From contig JADNRY010000266.1 in the NCBI GenBank assembly GCA_015501585.1, forward strand, positions 21,155-85,154: 64,000 bases of DNA, written 5' to 3'. The DNA is from Rhodocollybia butyracea (lineage: Eukaryota; Basidiomycota; Agaricomycetes; Agaricales; Omphalotaceae). Numbering within the stretch: position 1 is the stretch's first letter; every line of letters begins with the position of its first letter. The notes below the pieces were generated by a model. That model was given only the letters and a program-made list of their open reading frames with translations, was not told the DNA's origin and did not search any database. Position numbers and translations under genes: made by a program. This document shows positions 12,725 through 24,409 of the stretch, in pieces.

Positions 12725-14499
12725 TTTACAGTAGTTCTACTACGATCTCCAACTTTGTGTCATCTTCCTCTGAGTCTGTCTCAACCGTATCGGTTTGGTT
12801 ACCCAGAATGTGATGAAGACATATAATCCCTGCGGTGGACAAAGGAGGCAACTAAATAATAATATCAGCTTGTGAAGACATACTCCTATAAATCAACGTA
12901 CCAAAAGAAGCTTTGCGTTTGAATACCCAATAGGCCTCTTGGTGTTCACAACTAGGTCAATCTGATAGTCTTGAACTGCAGAACAAAGTACAGAGCCTAC
13001 GATTGCTGTTGGTAGCCAAAATTGAATTCTGCGACCTGGAACATGAGCATTGCAAAAAGTATTGTTGATGCGAACATCCAGACAATAAGTGGTAATGGTG
13101 TTACAAAGCCGAACATCGGGAACACATATTGAGGCATGAATGTTATAACGAGCTTTGTGGTTACATTCAACCTGAATAACAGTAAAAAATCAGGGAAAAT
13201 ATAGTGATAAACACATACATCAAGAAGAGACCCCACAACAAATGCGGTCCAGATATGAGACAGCATCATTGGCATATGTTCTGCGTGCGCATTGTTAAAG
13301 ACTTCTTGACAGACATCTGAGGTGTCCACAAGATCTGGAGGCTGTACGGACCATGTTGGGAAGGGGGTAAGCTGTGTGCCGAAAGGTTGGGCCAGATATG
13401 TTGCTGCATGGAAATTGGGAAAATCCTGTACCGCCTGAATGAAATTGGCAAGATCAGGCAATGCAGAAGGCAAAAATTCGTGTGTATTATTCCTGATTTC
13501 ACTTTCAAGAGCATCTTTCCACACGTGCAGATATTCTTGAAGTCGAAGTGGTGTGAAGTCCTCCACCGCAAAGATCAGGAGACTTTTGAGCGCTGTGTTT
13601 GTGAGAGCATAGGCTAATTCGGCGGTAAGTACTGGAATACCCTGTAATTGAAAAATGAATGTTCATAAAATCCAGAAGAAAACAATGATCCTCACGCTAG
13701 CATAGTTGCTTCCCATGAGAATCAAGAGAAGAAAAATACCATGAGGGGTAATAGGCCTCTCGTTGCGCTGGGAAAGGTCTTCTGTAGAAAAAAATGCAAC
13801 TGTGTTGAGATCTTCAAAGAATTTTGCGCTGAAAAGAGATAGGATGAATTATTAAAAAGAGCAACTAGTGGAGATACACATGTATGGAAAAGAGATACAG
13901 CACCAAAAACCAAGACTCAAACATCTTTGGTCATAACAGCATCGACTCGTTTATCAATTTGCCAGAGTCCCACACTTGCATCTCCAGTGGCCTAAGGAAA
14001 GTTCATACTGTGACAGTGAAAAAGGACCAAGGATTGAAGGTACCTTGTGAACATAGAACCCTTGACTTCTGATAAGCTGTTGAAAAAACCCTATGAGATC
14101 ATCCGCGAATGGAACCGTAAATGGCCCATGGGCACGATGAGGAACCTCCGGTCCATCAAAGACAAAGACAGCAACTACAGCCTTTTCCCGAAGCCTACAC
14201 ACCCACAGGAGAAGCAGGCATCTTAACTCTTTGTCTTTCCTTGCGCCAAAATAGTGCTCTGCTTGCTCTTGTGCCCTGAGCATCCAATATCTAATGATAT
14301 ATCAGCTCCAAGATTCGTAGGTTTCAGCAAACTTGAAATAATTGCATTACCGTGCATCTACGCCAATCACAATTGGCTGCCGTGTTCCTTCCAGTGAGAT
14401 ATACCTCTGCGGTGGCTCTAGTATCTGATAATCAAGTGTTAGGATGTACAATCTGCAAGAACAGCAGCTGCTTACCTTCCAAACTTTGTCTTCACTCAT
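12725..14499 (-). pseudogene. XPG/FEN1-like nuclease, inactivated
   Basis: Starting at ATG 14499 the - strand reads VWKILEPPQRYISLEG, then VIGVDARYWMLRAQ (N region), AVVAVFVFDGPEVPHRAHG, HKATGDASVGLWQIDKRVDAV (I region), VLVFGAVSLFH and LLLILMGSN, followed by the downstream helical part to an acidic end (TVETDSEEDDTK) with stop at 12725. This order matches the XPG-like family expanded in Agaricomycetes. It is broken: a TGA at 13917-13919 falls where the metal-binding DD/DVD motif should be, the GEAE-type motif reads GDAS, and GGDY reads GSNY. Several GT-AG introns still fit. It lies just upstream of the recombinase in the same orientation. Confidence 0.65.
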
Positions 14500-15208
14500 A
14501 GTGGCAGCAAGAGAAGAACAATTACTCCTAATATTCACTTCGATCACTTACACCGCACTCCAAAACACGTCGGACAAATTTCCGTGTAGTCTTGCATATA
14601 GTAGACTGTAGAGCATACTGCATGGTCATGTAGTTGATTTCATGTTCTTGTCACCCGAAAGTCTAGAATCTTGTCACAGAATAACAGCTTAAGCCTGAGA
14701 TGAAGGTATAGTCAGAGAGGTCAACAATAAACGAGACAACGCGGACACGTGATCACCACTCACGCATTCCGAGGGACTGTGCTTTGATTTTGCTTCGATT
14801 GAGACTTATCTAGAATTGTATTCCTCGCTGTTAAGTCTGGTAAGCACTTACCAGCCATCAATTTACAAAATTTACTGCTCAATTTACAGGATTTACAAGC
14901 AACAGGGCCCTCAGTGTTTGTAGTATGGCGCACATGGTCTTGCACATTGTAAATCTCAAGCTTGCTTTGAAACTACTTCATACTAGGATATAATATGTAG
15001 AGATATAGTACTTATTAAGGAGATTGTTAGACTGTTTCTACCTCAAACAGCAGAGGGACTCAAAGCTTAATTCTTGTTAAGCAACGCCATGCTAAACTGC
15101 CAATGATTACTTGGGAGCTGCCGCACACACAGGGTTAACAGAGAGGTAGACAATATATATTTACAAGCGAGAGTATGTATTCATCAAGTTGTGCTAACGT
15201 GCCTAGCA
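14500..15208. other. Gap between - strand genes, nothing assigned
   Basis: A small - strand frame at 14760-14945 contains a CKSCKLSSKFCK cluster but has no splice or family support. I see no repeat or RNA gene here. Confidence 0.3.
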
Positions 15209-15254
15209 TTTGTTTATACCACCGCAAAAGCAAGATTGCGGTGGTATAAACAAA
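15209..15254. repeat. Perfect 18-bp hairpin
   Basis: Arms 15209-15226 and 15237-15254 (tttgtttataccaccgca and its reverse complement) are perfect, with a 10-nt loop. It lies just beyond a GTAAGT donor-like site that ends the - strand reading at about 15304, so it could sit in an intron or in the 3' flank. Confidence 0.85.
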
Positions 15255-16180
15255 CTTACACAGCCTCTAAATTGCCAACAGTCGTAGATAATCTGCTACT
15301 TACAGTATCAGCTTTGTATGTACATCGCGGTGGCACCAGTCGAATATTGGAATAAGGGCTTGTTATATAGGTTGTATGATTCGTCCATACCGATGTACAA
15401 CTCCTGACTAAATAGACGAGAATTGAGCATACTACATCATAGGTTGGGCCAAACCAAGAGTGACCTTTTCTGAGATGTCCCAACTCCACTGCCATGCGAG
15501 CTGCTTGGTACACTGCTCCCCATATCATCTTGTGTTCACGTTCACTCCTCTTTTCCGTGCTCATATCATCGTGAATCTTCCTATCCTTTGGCTCTGAACC
15601 ACTGCCAGTGTTGCTATCACTCCCATTCAAGGATTGTTGTCCAAACTTTGTAGCGGTCAGTGATAAACAGAGTCTCTGAGAATTTGGCGAAATTCTTGTT
15701 GATGTGTATGAGAGCGAGAAATTGAGACTGTACTTTTTTTCCGCGTTGTTGTCCTTGATGGCATTCCAAATAAGCACTTTGATTAGAAGTTAGTACATCG
15801 AATAATGTTTCCAGAACCTTGTAGCGCACCTGTATCCTCAAGGTTCAAAGGTCCCCAGCCCATTCCGACTTGGCTGTAAGGAGGAACAGTAGACCAAACA
15901 GTGACTTGCCGTGATATAAGAGCTGGCCGGGCATACTCAGTAAAGTTGTCTTCATTGTCCTCGATGGTATATAAAGGTTTGGGAAGAGCACTGCACAGAT
16001 ATCAGCAAAGACAAAGACAAAGACAAAATAACTGACAGGCACTCATGACGCTAGGTTGTGCCGTTTTGAGAAGATGTAGTTGTCCTCTCAATATCACGCT
16101 AATACACCATCTCCTGGACCGAGTTCATTTGCGTAGGCATCAAGGGCATCAGAGGTATGGCTATACAGCTCTCATATAGT
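15255..16180 (-). CDS. Unrecognised multi-exon protein (partial model)
   Basis: I do not recognise this protein. Exon-like segments on the - strand read HTSDALDAYANELGPGD (near 16150), then PLYTIEDNEDNFTEYARP...VWSTVPPYSQVGMGWGPLNL (about 15990-15845), then after a GT-AG intron LIWNAIKDNNAEKKYSLNFS and a charged Ser/Glu-rich stretch leading to HKMIWGAVYQAARMAVELGH, ending at a GTAAGT donor near 15304. One junction near 16000 does not close in phase, and the start and end are not found. The residue pattern looks coding. It shares orientation with the recombinase and XPG-like gene and may be cargo of the same mobile region. Confidence 0.4.
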
Positions 16181-16199
16181 CACAAACAGCTTAGGAGTA

Positions 16200-17390
16200 A
16201 GCACAAGTCAAGTGCATCTGTACCAAAGCTTGGGATTATCCTTTGGGTCGGGAGGAAGATATGCACGCACAAAGACTGAAATTGGAAGACTCAAAGAAGA
16301 GATAGCTCTTCAGATAAGAGGACGAGAAGTGAGGAGTCGAAGGTCACATGCATATACGGTGATTGCCTTTGGTTTTTGGTGTAGACGCCCAAAAACGCAC
16401 GGAAATATCCGCAAATCACGTGTTGAGTTTGGGGAATTTCTTGTTCCAATCCCTCTTACAGAGTCTTACTTTCCTAGCTCTGCTAGTAGTAGTAATCGAG
16501 TGCATGAAGTCTATACTCTGAGTTTACTCTGAGTGTATGTATGGAGAGGTCGCCATTGGGTCGCCAGGGTAGCCCAAAAGGGCATATGGTAACGTATGAT
16601 GCAGAGATCCCTCGATAACCGGTGTTCCACGAACGAAAGCAGACCGAGATCCCGATGCTCCTAGTCCCTTGATTCACAATGATTTACTGGTAGAGAGGTA
16701 AATCGAGGTAGAAAAAGGTACTTAAATATTTCTAGGGTCTCTCTGGGTCAGTATTATGGTATGTATAGTAAGTCACCAAAACTATAATCCAAGTGTCCAG
16801 AGATGCCAGTATATACCACATGCACAAACAGTTGAAGAAAGTACTGTGAAGAGCGTGAAAGTGATGGCGTGACATGTGTGGCATCAAGCGAATCATTCAG
16901 AAGTAATCCAGCCTCATCGCACCGTCCGATTCCACTGAAATTCGCCATATATGTGCATACAACTAGTATCACACTGCTGCTCAAGTTTCGTGGATAAAGA
17001 ACAGTAGTAGTGGGCTCGAGGATGAACAACATTGTTTACTGCTCCTAAAACTGAGCAGGGTATTAATACATATGTTATTTACATCTGTGTTAAGTTTGAA
17101 GAGATTCTGAGCCTTGGAATGGGCTGGATCATCTTGATGAGTTTGGATGACTTTCGTCATTTTTAATCTTTAATGATTTGGGCTAGTCATGTATTTCAGG
17201 GTGGGTATTCTAGGCATTTATACACTTATTAGAGAGCTGTCTTTAGCACAATCTCGTTCAGTGTGCCATAGAAAAATCAAGCGCCCGACTAGATGATGAT
17301 AGTGGAATTGTTTGGATGGAATAGATAGTTGAACGTCAACGCCAGCTGGTTCTGTGGATGTAATTACTGCGCTTGCATCCCACCATTCTT
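16200..17390. other. Gene-free stretch
   Basis: Only short, unsupported frames on both strands. No repeat shared with other parts of the window was noticed until about 17390. Confidence 0.35.
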
Positions 17391-17788
17391 AGTAAGTTAC
17401 AACGTATTTCCCGATTGCATCGCTAAACTTCAATAACACAAGGGAGACGCATGAGACGCGTACAAAACTAAAGGTCAGGCTCGTCGATACCTGATCCGTA
17501 GTCGATGGGAAGGATTCACTTGTGACAAATCTCGAACACGATCTGACGGTACGGAATTGCTCCCTGACCAGACAATGAGCACGTTTGCGAAATTGCTTGT
17601 CATATTGCGCGACAGTCTAAATCCATCGGTAAGTATGAGTGATCCAGACGCTCTGCAAGACAAACCTCTGACTGTATAAAATTACTCCTCGACTCCACCG
17701 TTCATTTATCATCCTGCGGCGGCCCCAAATACGAGGTTCTATAAGACATAGGAGCAAAGCTTTCTTGTCCAACACAAGCCAACATATC
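17391..17788. repeat. SDR upstream block shared with 1.3-2.1 kb
   Basis: 17391-17510 matches both arms 1292-1415 and 1998-2121, and 17610-17788 matches 1419-1640 in reverse. This is the promoter side of SDR copy 1; its duplicate upstream is rearranged into inverted arms. Confidence 0.75.
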
Positions 17789-18839
17789 ATGTCTTCCCCA
17801 GTCGCATTGACCACTACCTATCATACTGACACATACCCCGCCATCTCACCCACCAGCCCTGCTCTCACCCAGTTCGGTGAAACAATTCTCATCACTGGCG
17901 GGGGCAGCGGAATTGGTTTCGAAATCACTCGCTCCTTCGCCAAGGCTTCCGCGTCGAGGATCATCATCGTAGGCAGAAGGGACGCTTCTCTGGAAGAGTC
18001 CGTAGTGAAGCTGCGCAACGAGTTCAAGACCACTGAATTCATCACTTGTCAAGGAGACATCGGCTCCGACGATTCCATCACATTTCTCTGGGAGTTTCTA
18101 TACTCTCAAAATATCTTCGTCCATGTCCTAGTGTTAAACACAGCATACGTATCGGAGAGTGAGTACAGTCCCGGAGTCGATATTCTCAGCTTAGACAAGG
18201 CGACACTTGCGCAGTACATCGATACCAACTTTGGTTGGAAATTTCCACAGGAGCGCCAAATTTGTCAAGCAAGTTCTGAGCCCCGCTGGACAGCAATTGA
18301 ATCAATTGAATCTTATCGGTGTTTCAACCGCTGCTATTCATGAATCATGCACATCCTATGCCAGGCGCAATGTATGCAACTGCGAAGACGGCATTTACTT
18401 CTTTTATCGCACGGGTCGGATGAACGTCCAGTTGAAGATGCTCAGATTATTTCCTTCCACCCAGGGATTCTGTATTCGGAGGTAAATAACCCTCTTGACT
18501 ATGTTTACTCACTCTAAACCTTCTATTTCCTTCAGGGTGCTGCAAAGCTCTTTGGTAAATCAGGGTTCAAATGGGATTCATGTACGTTCTTCCGTACTTG
18601 CTCCTAGAGATAAGTACTAATTTTCTTTCCTATAGTTGCTTTGCCAGCCGATTTTTCCGTTTGGGCAGCGTCACCCGAGGCATATCGGTTGCATGGTCGC
18701 TACGTGTGGCCCCACTGGGATGTCAATGAGTTAAGGGCTGACTCCGATATTCAGAAACAATTACAAGGCAAGGGGGTACATGAAAGTCGGAGTAGAAGGA
18801 TTGCGTACTTTCGATAATTCAGTATTCTTACACAACTAG
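17789..18839 (+). pseudogene. Short-chain dehydrogenase/reductase, copy 1 (frameshifted)
   Basis: Begins MSSPVALTTTYHTDTYPAISP, then a Rossmann fold: ILITGGGSGIGFEI (TGxxxGIG cofactor motif) and VGRRDASLEESVVKLR, with VLVLNTAYVS in place of the usual NNAG. Near 18230 one extra T (aactttggttgg against aacttggttggg in copy 2) shifts the frame before the catalytic Tyr-Lys region. A second shift of two bases occurs near 18777. Three downstream introns remain recognisable, and the reading ends at TAG 18837. If the frame is followed across the shifts, the C-terminal VWAASPEA...[10 protein letters not shown] block of fungal SDRs is still visible. Confidence 0.8.
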
Positions 18840-18869
18840 TAGCCTATTATACTAGCGAAGGTCTTGGAG

Positions 18870-19440
18870 TTGTGTTGCTGTTTCAAATATGACTAGTCTC
18901 GAGAACCAGACCCTGACAATATATATGCTAATGGCTTAAGATTGGGTTGATGCGTAAAAAAGTTTTGCATCGGCCAGCACAAGTTTATACAAGTGTAGTA
19001 ATTCATACTTCTGAAATTTCGCTGGCACTGCTATGGTTAGTATGACAGAACAGGGTACTAAGATATTGGGTTTGGTCATCCGGCGGATTTGCGATTTCCC
19101 GAACATGGATGATTAGCTTGCAGCACAATATTGCATGGATAACACGCAAAGGTCTACAAGTCTCCATGAGGATCGGGGAAACGGTTTCCAGTAAAAAGCA
19201 CCACATACGTTTCCAGTATTTGAAGTTGCGCCTGACAAGAATAGTTATTGATTGGAAAAGCAAGGGGTGTACTGTCCACGAACCGGCGCATATATGGTGA
19301 CCAGGGCATTGCCAATTGTTATTGCTAGGTTCATGTTCAGATATCATTGCCACCAGAATAGAAAGGACTTGGGAATGAAACTCACGCAATATGCACACGT
19401 AAAAACAGTACACCTACAATATTCGGAGATGTCACCCAAT
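18870..19440. repeat. Right arm of the 18-kb-spaced inverted duplication
   Basis: Reverse complement of 1-560 with near identity, including the segment aatggcttaagattgggttg. It covers the 3' flank of SDR copy 1 and the C-terminal exons of the adjacent - strand relic. Confidence 0.85.
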
Positions 19441-20640
19441 TGTGAACAGGTTCAAACTTACCGTCACGATAAAAGGTTACCCGAACGCTCTGGGTTTCTC
19501 CGAAGAACCCATTTCGGAGATCTATCAATCCCATTAGCTGTTGGCCGGCGTAAAGTCAAGAAAAAGTGCGTACAATCTCGGAAGCATCGCCATAAAGTGA
19601 ATGCCACTAGCACTAGTAGATTGTGAGCTAATCCATTCTTTTTACAGAAAGAGTTGTCCCACCCGTTTCACCCACCATGAGTGATATGTAGGTAACAAGT
19701 CCCATCTTATTTTGTCCAATGAGAAAGCAAGATGAACCTCCTACTAGAGTTATCGACTCTATGGCCCGCTTAATTTACCTTTGTACATTGGCTCAGATTA
19801 TGAAGACACTATACCTGAAAACGCCAAAGTGTTTGAACTCCATTCCATTGCGGCAAGCACATTCAGCACAAAGGCAATCTAAACAGAAACTTTCAGACCA
19901 GCTTGACTTAGTATCTGCTTCATTGGGCACTTACAGTCCATGGGATGATGAGGATTGTGAATATTTTGGGAGATCTTTCGTACAAGGCATATGTGCGAAT
20001 GATCAAAATTACTGGTGAAGAACTGCATAAGGACCGAATGCCTTATTTAACATCATGTTGTACGCACGATGAGATGTGGCTATTCCAAGGTCAGCAAATA
20101 CTTTACAAAGAAAATTCAGTCTATTGAATTATGTCTATGGCAGGAGACTTACGGGTGTTAAACGTCATTGTATGACGACAGGACTACCAGGACTGTAAAT
20201 CAAAGAATGTCCAACATGTTTCGTATGGCACGTACTGCAATGGTAACATGAGGGTTCAATTTTTCTGTATCACTATTAGCCTGTTGTAAAGACTTCCATA
20301 AATTCTCACTCGCCTTCAATAGCCAGTATTGTGTCAATAAAAGGAAAATAACGCAAAAGAAAATACAGGACTTTGACTAATCCCCAATTTGAAACCCATA
20401 TATAGGCAACCTGGCAAAATTGATTATTAATATTCTGGCAAGGCAGTCGCCGTCCTTCACCACACTTGCCTCTTGACCCAACGAAAGAATATAGTCATAC
20501 GTCTATGGTAGCATCCTGTTAGTGTTCATTCATAATTGTGAAATATTGTTTGAGATTGCACCAAAAGCGTGAGCATTGCGACTGAAATCACTCGGTTAGT
20601 ATACTTATATGACTGTCTGAGAAAACACTCACCTTGAGCG
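19011..20640 (-). pseudogene. DUF6533-like membrane protein relic A
   Basis: Reading the - strand from about 20640, a TYDYILSLGQEASVV segment near 20500 is followed by hydrophobic pieces (YLARLPIYGFQIGD and VIFLLLTQYWLL near 20400), and the far end (19413-19011) gives a tail ending SASEISEV. TYDYxLxLxxE is the hallmark of DUF6533 seven-transmembrane proteins of basidiomycetes. Stops and frame changes separate the pieces more than introns alone would explain, so I call it a relic. Copy B at 24.4-26.75 kb has the same order. Confidence 0.5.
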
Positions 20641-20949
20641 TACTAGGCCCGAGAATAACGATTGAGACTTTTTCATAAATGTAGTAAGAAGCAATATAAC
20701 TTACTACCACAATTTGGGAATCAATCAAGAAAGAGACTAGAGGTGCTGGCACGGCCATCGGTTTGTCCTGCTAAAACTGGAGAAGACTCGTCGGGGAAGG
20801 GAAAGATAAAATCCTATAGTTCAGGACGCAGAATAATCGTTCAAGAACATATAGCTTATAACTTATTCGAGGACATGTTCCATCAGATGATTGTAAAATG
20901 ACTAAGCTGAATCGAGGTCGGAAAAGTGAATTGTATCCGATTGAGGAGG

Positions 20950-22336
20950 GGCTGTTCCCGACAACACTCTCTAGCGCTCTCTGGACAAGATCTAGAGTTG
21001 TGGGTGCGATTATCAGAAACTGACAGCAGTTCGTTCCATGGGATCAAGATTACTACATTAAATCTGATCAGCATTTCAATCGCTGCTATTCATGCACATC
21101 CTATGCTAGGCGCGGTGTATGCTACAAAGACGGTGTTTACGTCTTTAATTACACGGGCTGTATATGAACATCTGGTTGAAGACGTTCGGATCATGATCCA
21201 GAGATCCTAGTTTCAGAGGTGAATAGCTCCCTTGGCTGTGTTTACTCGTAAAATTGGTCAAATTAGGTCTATACAGTACAGTATACGGTATGGTATACGG
21301 TACGGCTGGCGCCTGTATTTTACGGTATACAGCACATCAGATCTTGAGCTGGAGGGTCCCAGCCAATATCCATGAAGCAAAAATCATTGGTTTACAGCTG
21401 TTTGCAAAATTAATGACAGTCGAGCGATTTGCAAAGTTTCATATAAATAAAAATGACTTAGGTTTTTTCAGTTTGGATTCACTTCGTCATTCTATTAACT
21501 TAGAACAGTCATTGTATGTACTCATTGTCATGCCATCGTTGCAGTTGCGTCGTCGTGCATTGCATAGCCGTGTTTGCATTGTGTCGCTGTGTTTGCGTCG
21601 CGTCGTTGTCGTACTATGAGTTATGAAGGGCATTTGTTGTCGTGTCATCCTTTACTGCCAGGTAAAACTGAGGCTGAGGCTGAAAGCGACAAAGTTGCGG
21701 TGCAAGTTGTTGTCCTTGTGTCTGAACTGGATACAGCGACTTGCGAGTCAGCGACAGTTCAGATGTCCGGGACAAGGAGCAAAGTAGCATACCATTACTT
21801 CCATGATCAAGGAGAGAGCCATAATATTCAAGATACATGCTGTCTGCTGGCGGATTGCGACATTGAACATTGAGGAAGGGAGAAGAGGTGCCAGGGCGCC
21901 TAAGTTTTAAATCACTCCACTAAGTCATTTTTATTCATTTGAAACTTTTCAATGCCGGATTCTGCCACTACACGGTACCACCCGTAAAAATACCGCCGTA
22001 AAAATTGCGCGCCGAAACCTTTTATGGTACGGTTACGGCGGAGATTCCTATTTACTCGCTCTGAATGCTTGATTTCCTTCCGGGTGCAGCGAAAATCTTT
22101 GATAAACCAGTGTTTAAATGGGGATCATCTGTACTTGCTCATGAGTCCTAGAGAGATAAGTACATAGTTGCTTTGCCAGCCAATTTTCCCTTTGCGACCA
22201 ATTTTGGGCAGTGTCAGCTGAGACATCTCCGTTGTGTGGTCCCACTGGGACATCAACTAGTCAAAGGCTGACTTCAAGATTCAAAATCAGCCACCAGGCA
22301 AAGGGGGTACTTGAAAGTTGGAGTAGACTCACCGGT
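20950..22336 (+). pseudogene. SDR copy 4, 3' half only, split by an insertion
   Basis: 21071-21248 matches the SDR region from the SIAAIHAHPMLG stretch to the intron after the VEDVRI segment. After an 802-bp insertion the match resumes at 22051 and runs through the last two exons (the sequence for FxVWA...and GKGGTxKVGV) to about 22336. The 5' half is missing and the remaining frame is broken. Confidence 0.7.
21249..22050. mobile_element. 802-bp DNA element with 8-bp target duplication
   Basis: Flanked by exact copies of tttactcg (21241-21248 and 22051-22058), placed in an SDR intron where copies 1-3 have no insertion. The ends are rich in TACGG/GTATAC motifs and only weakly inverted (TAAAATTGG against TAGGAATCT). 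A better inverted pair lies inside: 21435-21463 and 21920-21947, centred on aataaaaatgacttag. No transposase is visible, so it is non-autonomous; the 8-bp duplication suggests hAT-type mobilisation. Confidence 0.7.
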
Positions 22337-22452
22337 CTGCCGGGTCTCGACTACCAGAACCAGGACTCGTGTCCATCCTTATTTGTGTACTATTTAATTG
22401 ATAATTCAGTATCCTTGACCAACACTATACGAGTGGACCTCTGGAGTTTTAT

Positions 22453-22542
22453 TGCTATATGGCTAGCCTTGAGTACCGGACGTGCTATATGGCAAGCCTT
22501 GAGTACCGGACGTGCTATATGGCAAGCCTTGAGTACCGGACG
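22453..22542. repeat. Three 30-bp tandem repeats
   Basis: Three consecutive copies of a 30-bp unit beginning tgctatatgg and ending gtaccggacg, differing at one base. The unit descends from the single sequence after SDR copy 1 (about 18879-18910), so it is a local expansion of the SDR 3' flank. Confidence 0.9.
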
Positions 22543-22630
22543 TTGATGATATATATGCAAGTAATTGTTGGATATCACAAGATATCAGTATCATTGATGA
22601 TTGATCAAGCTCGTGGTTATCTCACACTCA

Positions 22631-22967
22631 TTAGGCGCGGTCTTGAGACTCAGGCTTTGATTCAAAAGTGGATTCAAAAGTGGGCTAAGTTCAAAACACC
22701 AGAATCGTGGATCCAGTGAACTACATGAATTGATTCACTGGATTCACGAGGATTCACGATTCAACGATTCAGCGTGGTTTAGACAAGATTAGTTTTACTA
22801 TTAGATATGTAAATAACCTTACTACCGCAAACGGAAGAATCAACTCACTGAATCAAGGTTCTAGAGTGTGCGGTCAAAGTTGAGATGATCAGATTCTTGA
22901 GTTTTGAATCGACTGCTAAATCAACGCCTGTATCAACGCCTGAATCCGAAGGTCTGACCGCGCCTAA
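22631..22967. mobile_element. Possible small MITE (337 bp)
   Basis: 12-bp ends TTAGGCGCGGTC and GACCGCGCCTAA are perfect inverted repeats. The interior is AT-rich with many GATTCA/TGAATC words. No target duplication is clear, so the element boundaries are less sure than for the other MITEs. Confidence 0.5.
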
Positions 22968-23344
22968 TAATTAGTGACATGTACTTACATGCACTTATCC
23001 CCTATCACCCCCATTACCAGCGGCACATATATTTTGCCATGTCCCCTATGCGTGGTGCGTGCATGTTGGCTGGGCTGAGCACAACCAGTGGTGCATGGTG
23101 TAGCATGGCTTGTATGTACTCAGAGTACAAATTCCACTTATTATTTGAAGTACAGATATTAAGAATCATTTGTCAAGTATTATTTGTTCAATTCCATGAA
23201 GCTGTACCTCTATCATACACTTTACAGAGCAGATAATATATTGTAAGTATCCTGATACCTATTATTGACATAAATTGGGCTGCACTGGTGTTATAGAACA
23301 CTACTTGTAAGTCATAAGGAAAGTATCGTGATGTACCTGAAAGG

Positions 23345-23375
23345 TAAGTATGAAGGAAGGAAGGAAGGAAGAACC
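23345..23375. repeat. GGAA microsatellite
   Basis: A short run of GGAA/GAAG units within otherwise unremarkable sequence. Confidence 0.8.
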
Positions 23376-23559
23376 AGCGCGGTCCCATTTAGGAAATCCA
23401 GGGCCCGCGCAACACACCCTGCGCCATGTATGCCGCGGATGCACACACCCAACTCTGCTGTGGCAGGATGAACCCAATCACCCCGGCACACAGAGCCAGC
23501 TGCGCACACGAGTACCGCACAGTTAAGCGCACATTCAATACATATTCAATATTCATACA

Positions 23560-24135
23560 AGCATAAAATTCATATTCGAGCTATGAAACATATAGGTGTG
23601 GATCGGGGATATAAGGCTCCCCCCCGAGAAGATAGTACCTAATACATCAAATGTAAACTTTGCAGTTAAGATCAGAACCCGTCGATCAAACAAAAATCTA
23701 CAGAGGAAATCATAGTTGGACAGGCCCTGTCGAGCCTTCAGCAAATCAGGTGCTAATACCTCCATATCCAGTATGAATCGCTGTCGCACGTACACCAATC
23801 CTAGGTGACCTTCACAGCCCAGCAATGTGTGACACTCGTCCTCTACTCCCAGCCTACAGAATCGGCACAGCCTGAACTCTCACGGAATGTGTGGTCTATA
23901 CTGCTCGTCATAGCGTAGGCGCTCCACTGAAAGGTCATGACTGGAGGTCACCAGCTGGGTGAAGACATGACGATGCTTTGGTACCGTGATAACGTGAAGG
24001 TATGGCTGGAGCTGCAAAGTTCCCATGGGTGGGATACTGTTTCCATGTGAGTCGTAGTTGACCCTGTTATGTAGGAGGGACTGCCGCCTAGGCCTGAACA
24101 TCATTAGTGTGAAGAGATCTGCCGTCACTTGCCAT
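23560..24135 (-). pseudogene. 3' remnant of a LINE-like reverse transcriptase ORF
   Basis: The - strand reads FRPRRQSLLHNRVNY, HVFTQLVTSSHDLSVERLRY, then a Cys-rich tail RLCRFCRLGVEDECHTLLGCEG and DFLCRFLFDRRVLI. A CxxC...HxxxxC tail with EDE(C)H is typical of the C-terminus of non-LTR retrotransposon polyproteins. A single TGA (23880-23882 on the + strand as tca) interrupts the frame where CGA is expected. Only the 3' end survives, as expected for 5'-truncated LINE insertions. Confidence 0.55.
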
Positions 24136-24409
24136 CACTTGCACGCACGCGGCACCCGCCATCACAAGTTGCACCATGGCGTCATTTTGCAGGGTGCGTG
24201 CGAATGATGCCGAGTGCGCATAAGGTGATTGTAAAATTAATTATGACTACAGTAATTTAAGCCAAAATATCTATAATAATCCATTGATGTAAAATTTCCT
24301 TGGTGCATTTCATTCATAAGTCCTATTCACGGGTCTTCTAAAGCTTGTCCTATACTTTTAAAGAAAACGCTGCCTGCTTATTACTACTTAATAGTGACTA
24401 TGGTACGGG

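Noticed and set aside
14760..14945. Small Cys-cluster frame as a zinc-finger protein
   Set aside because: Cys spacing does not fit a known finger and there is no start or splice context.
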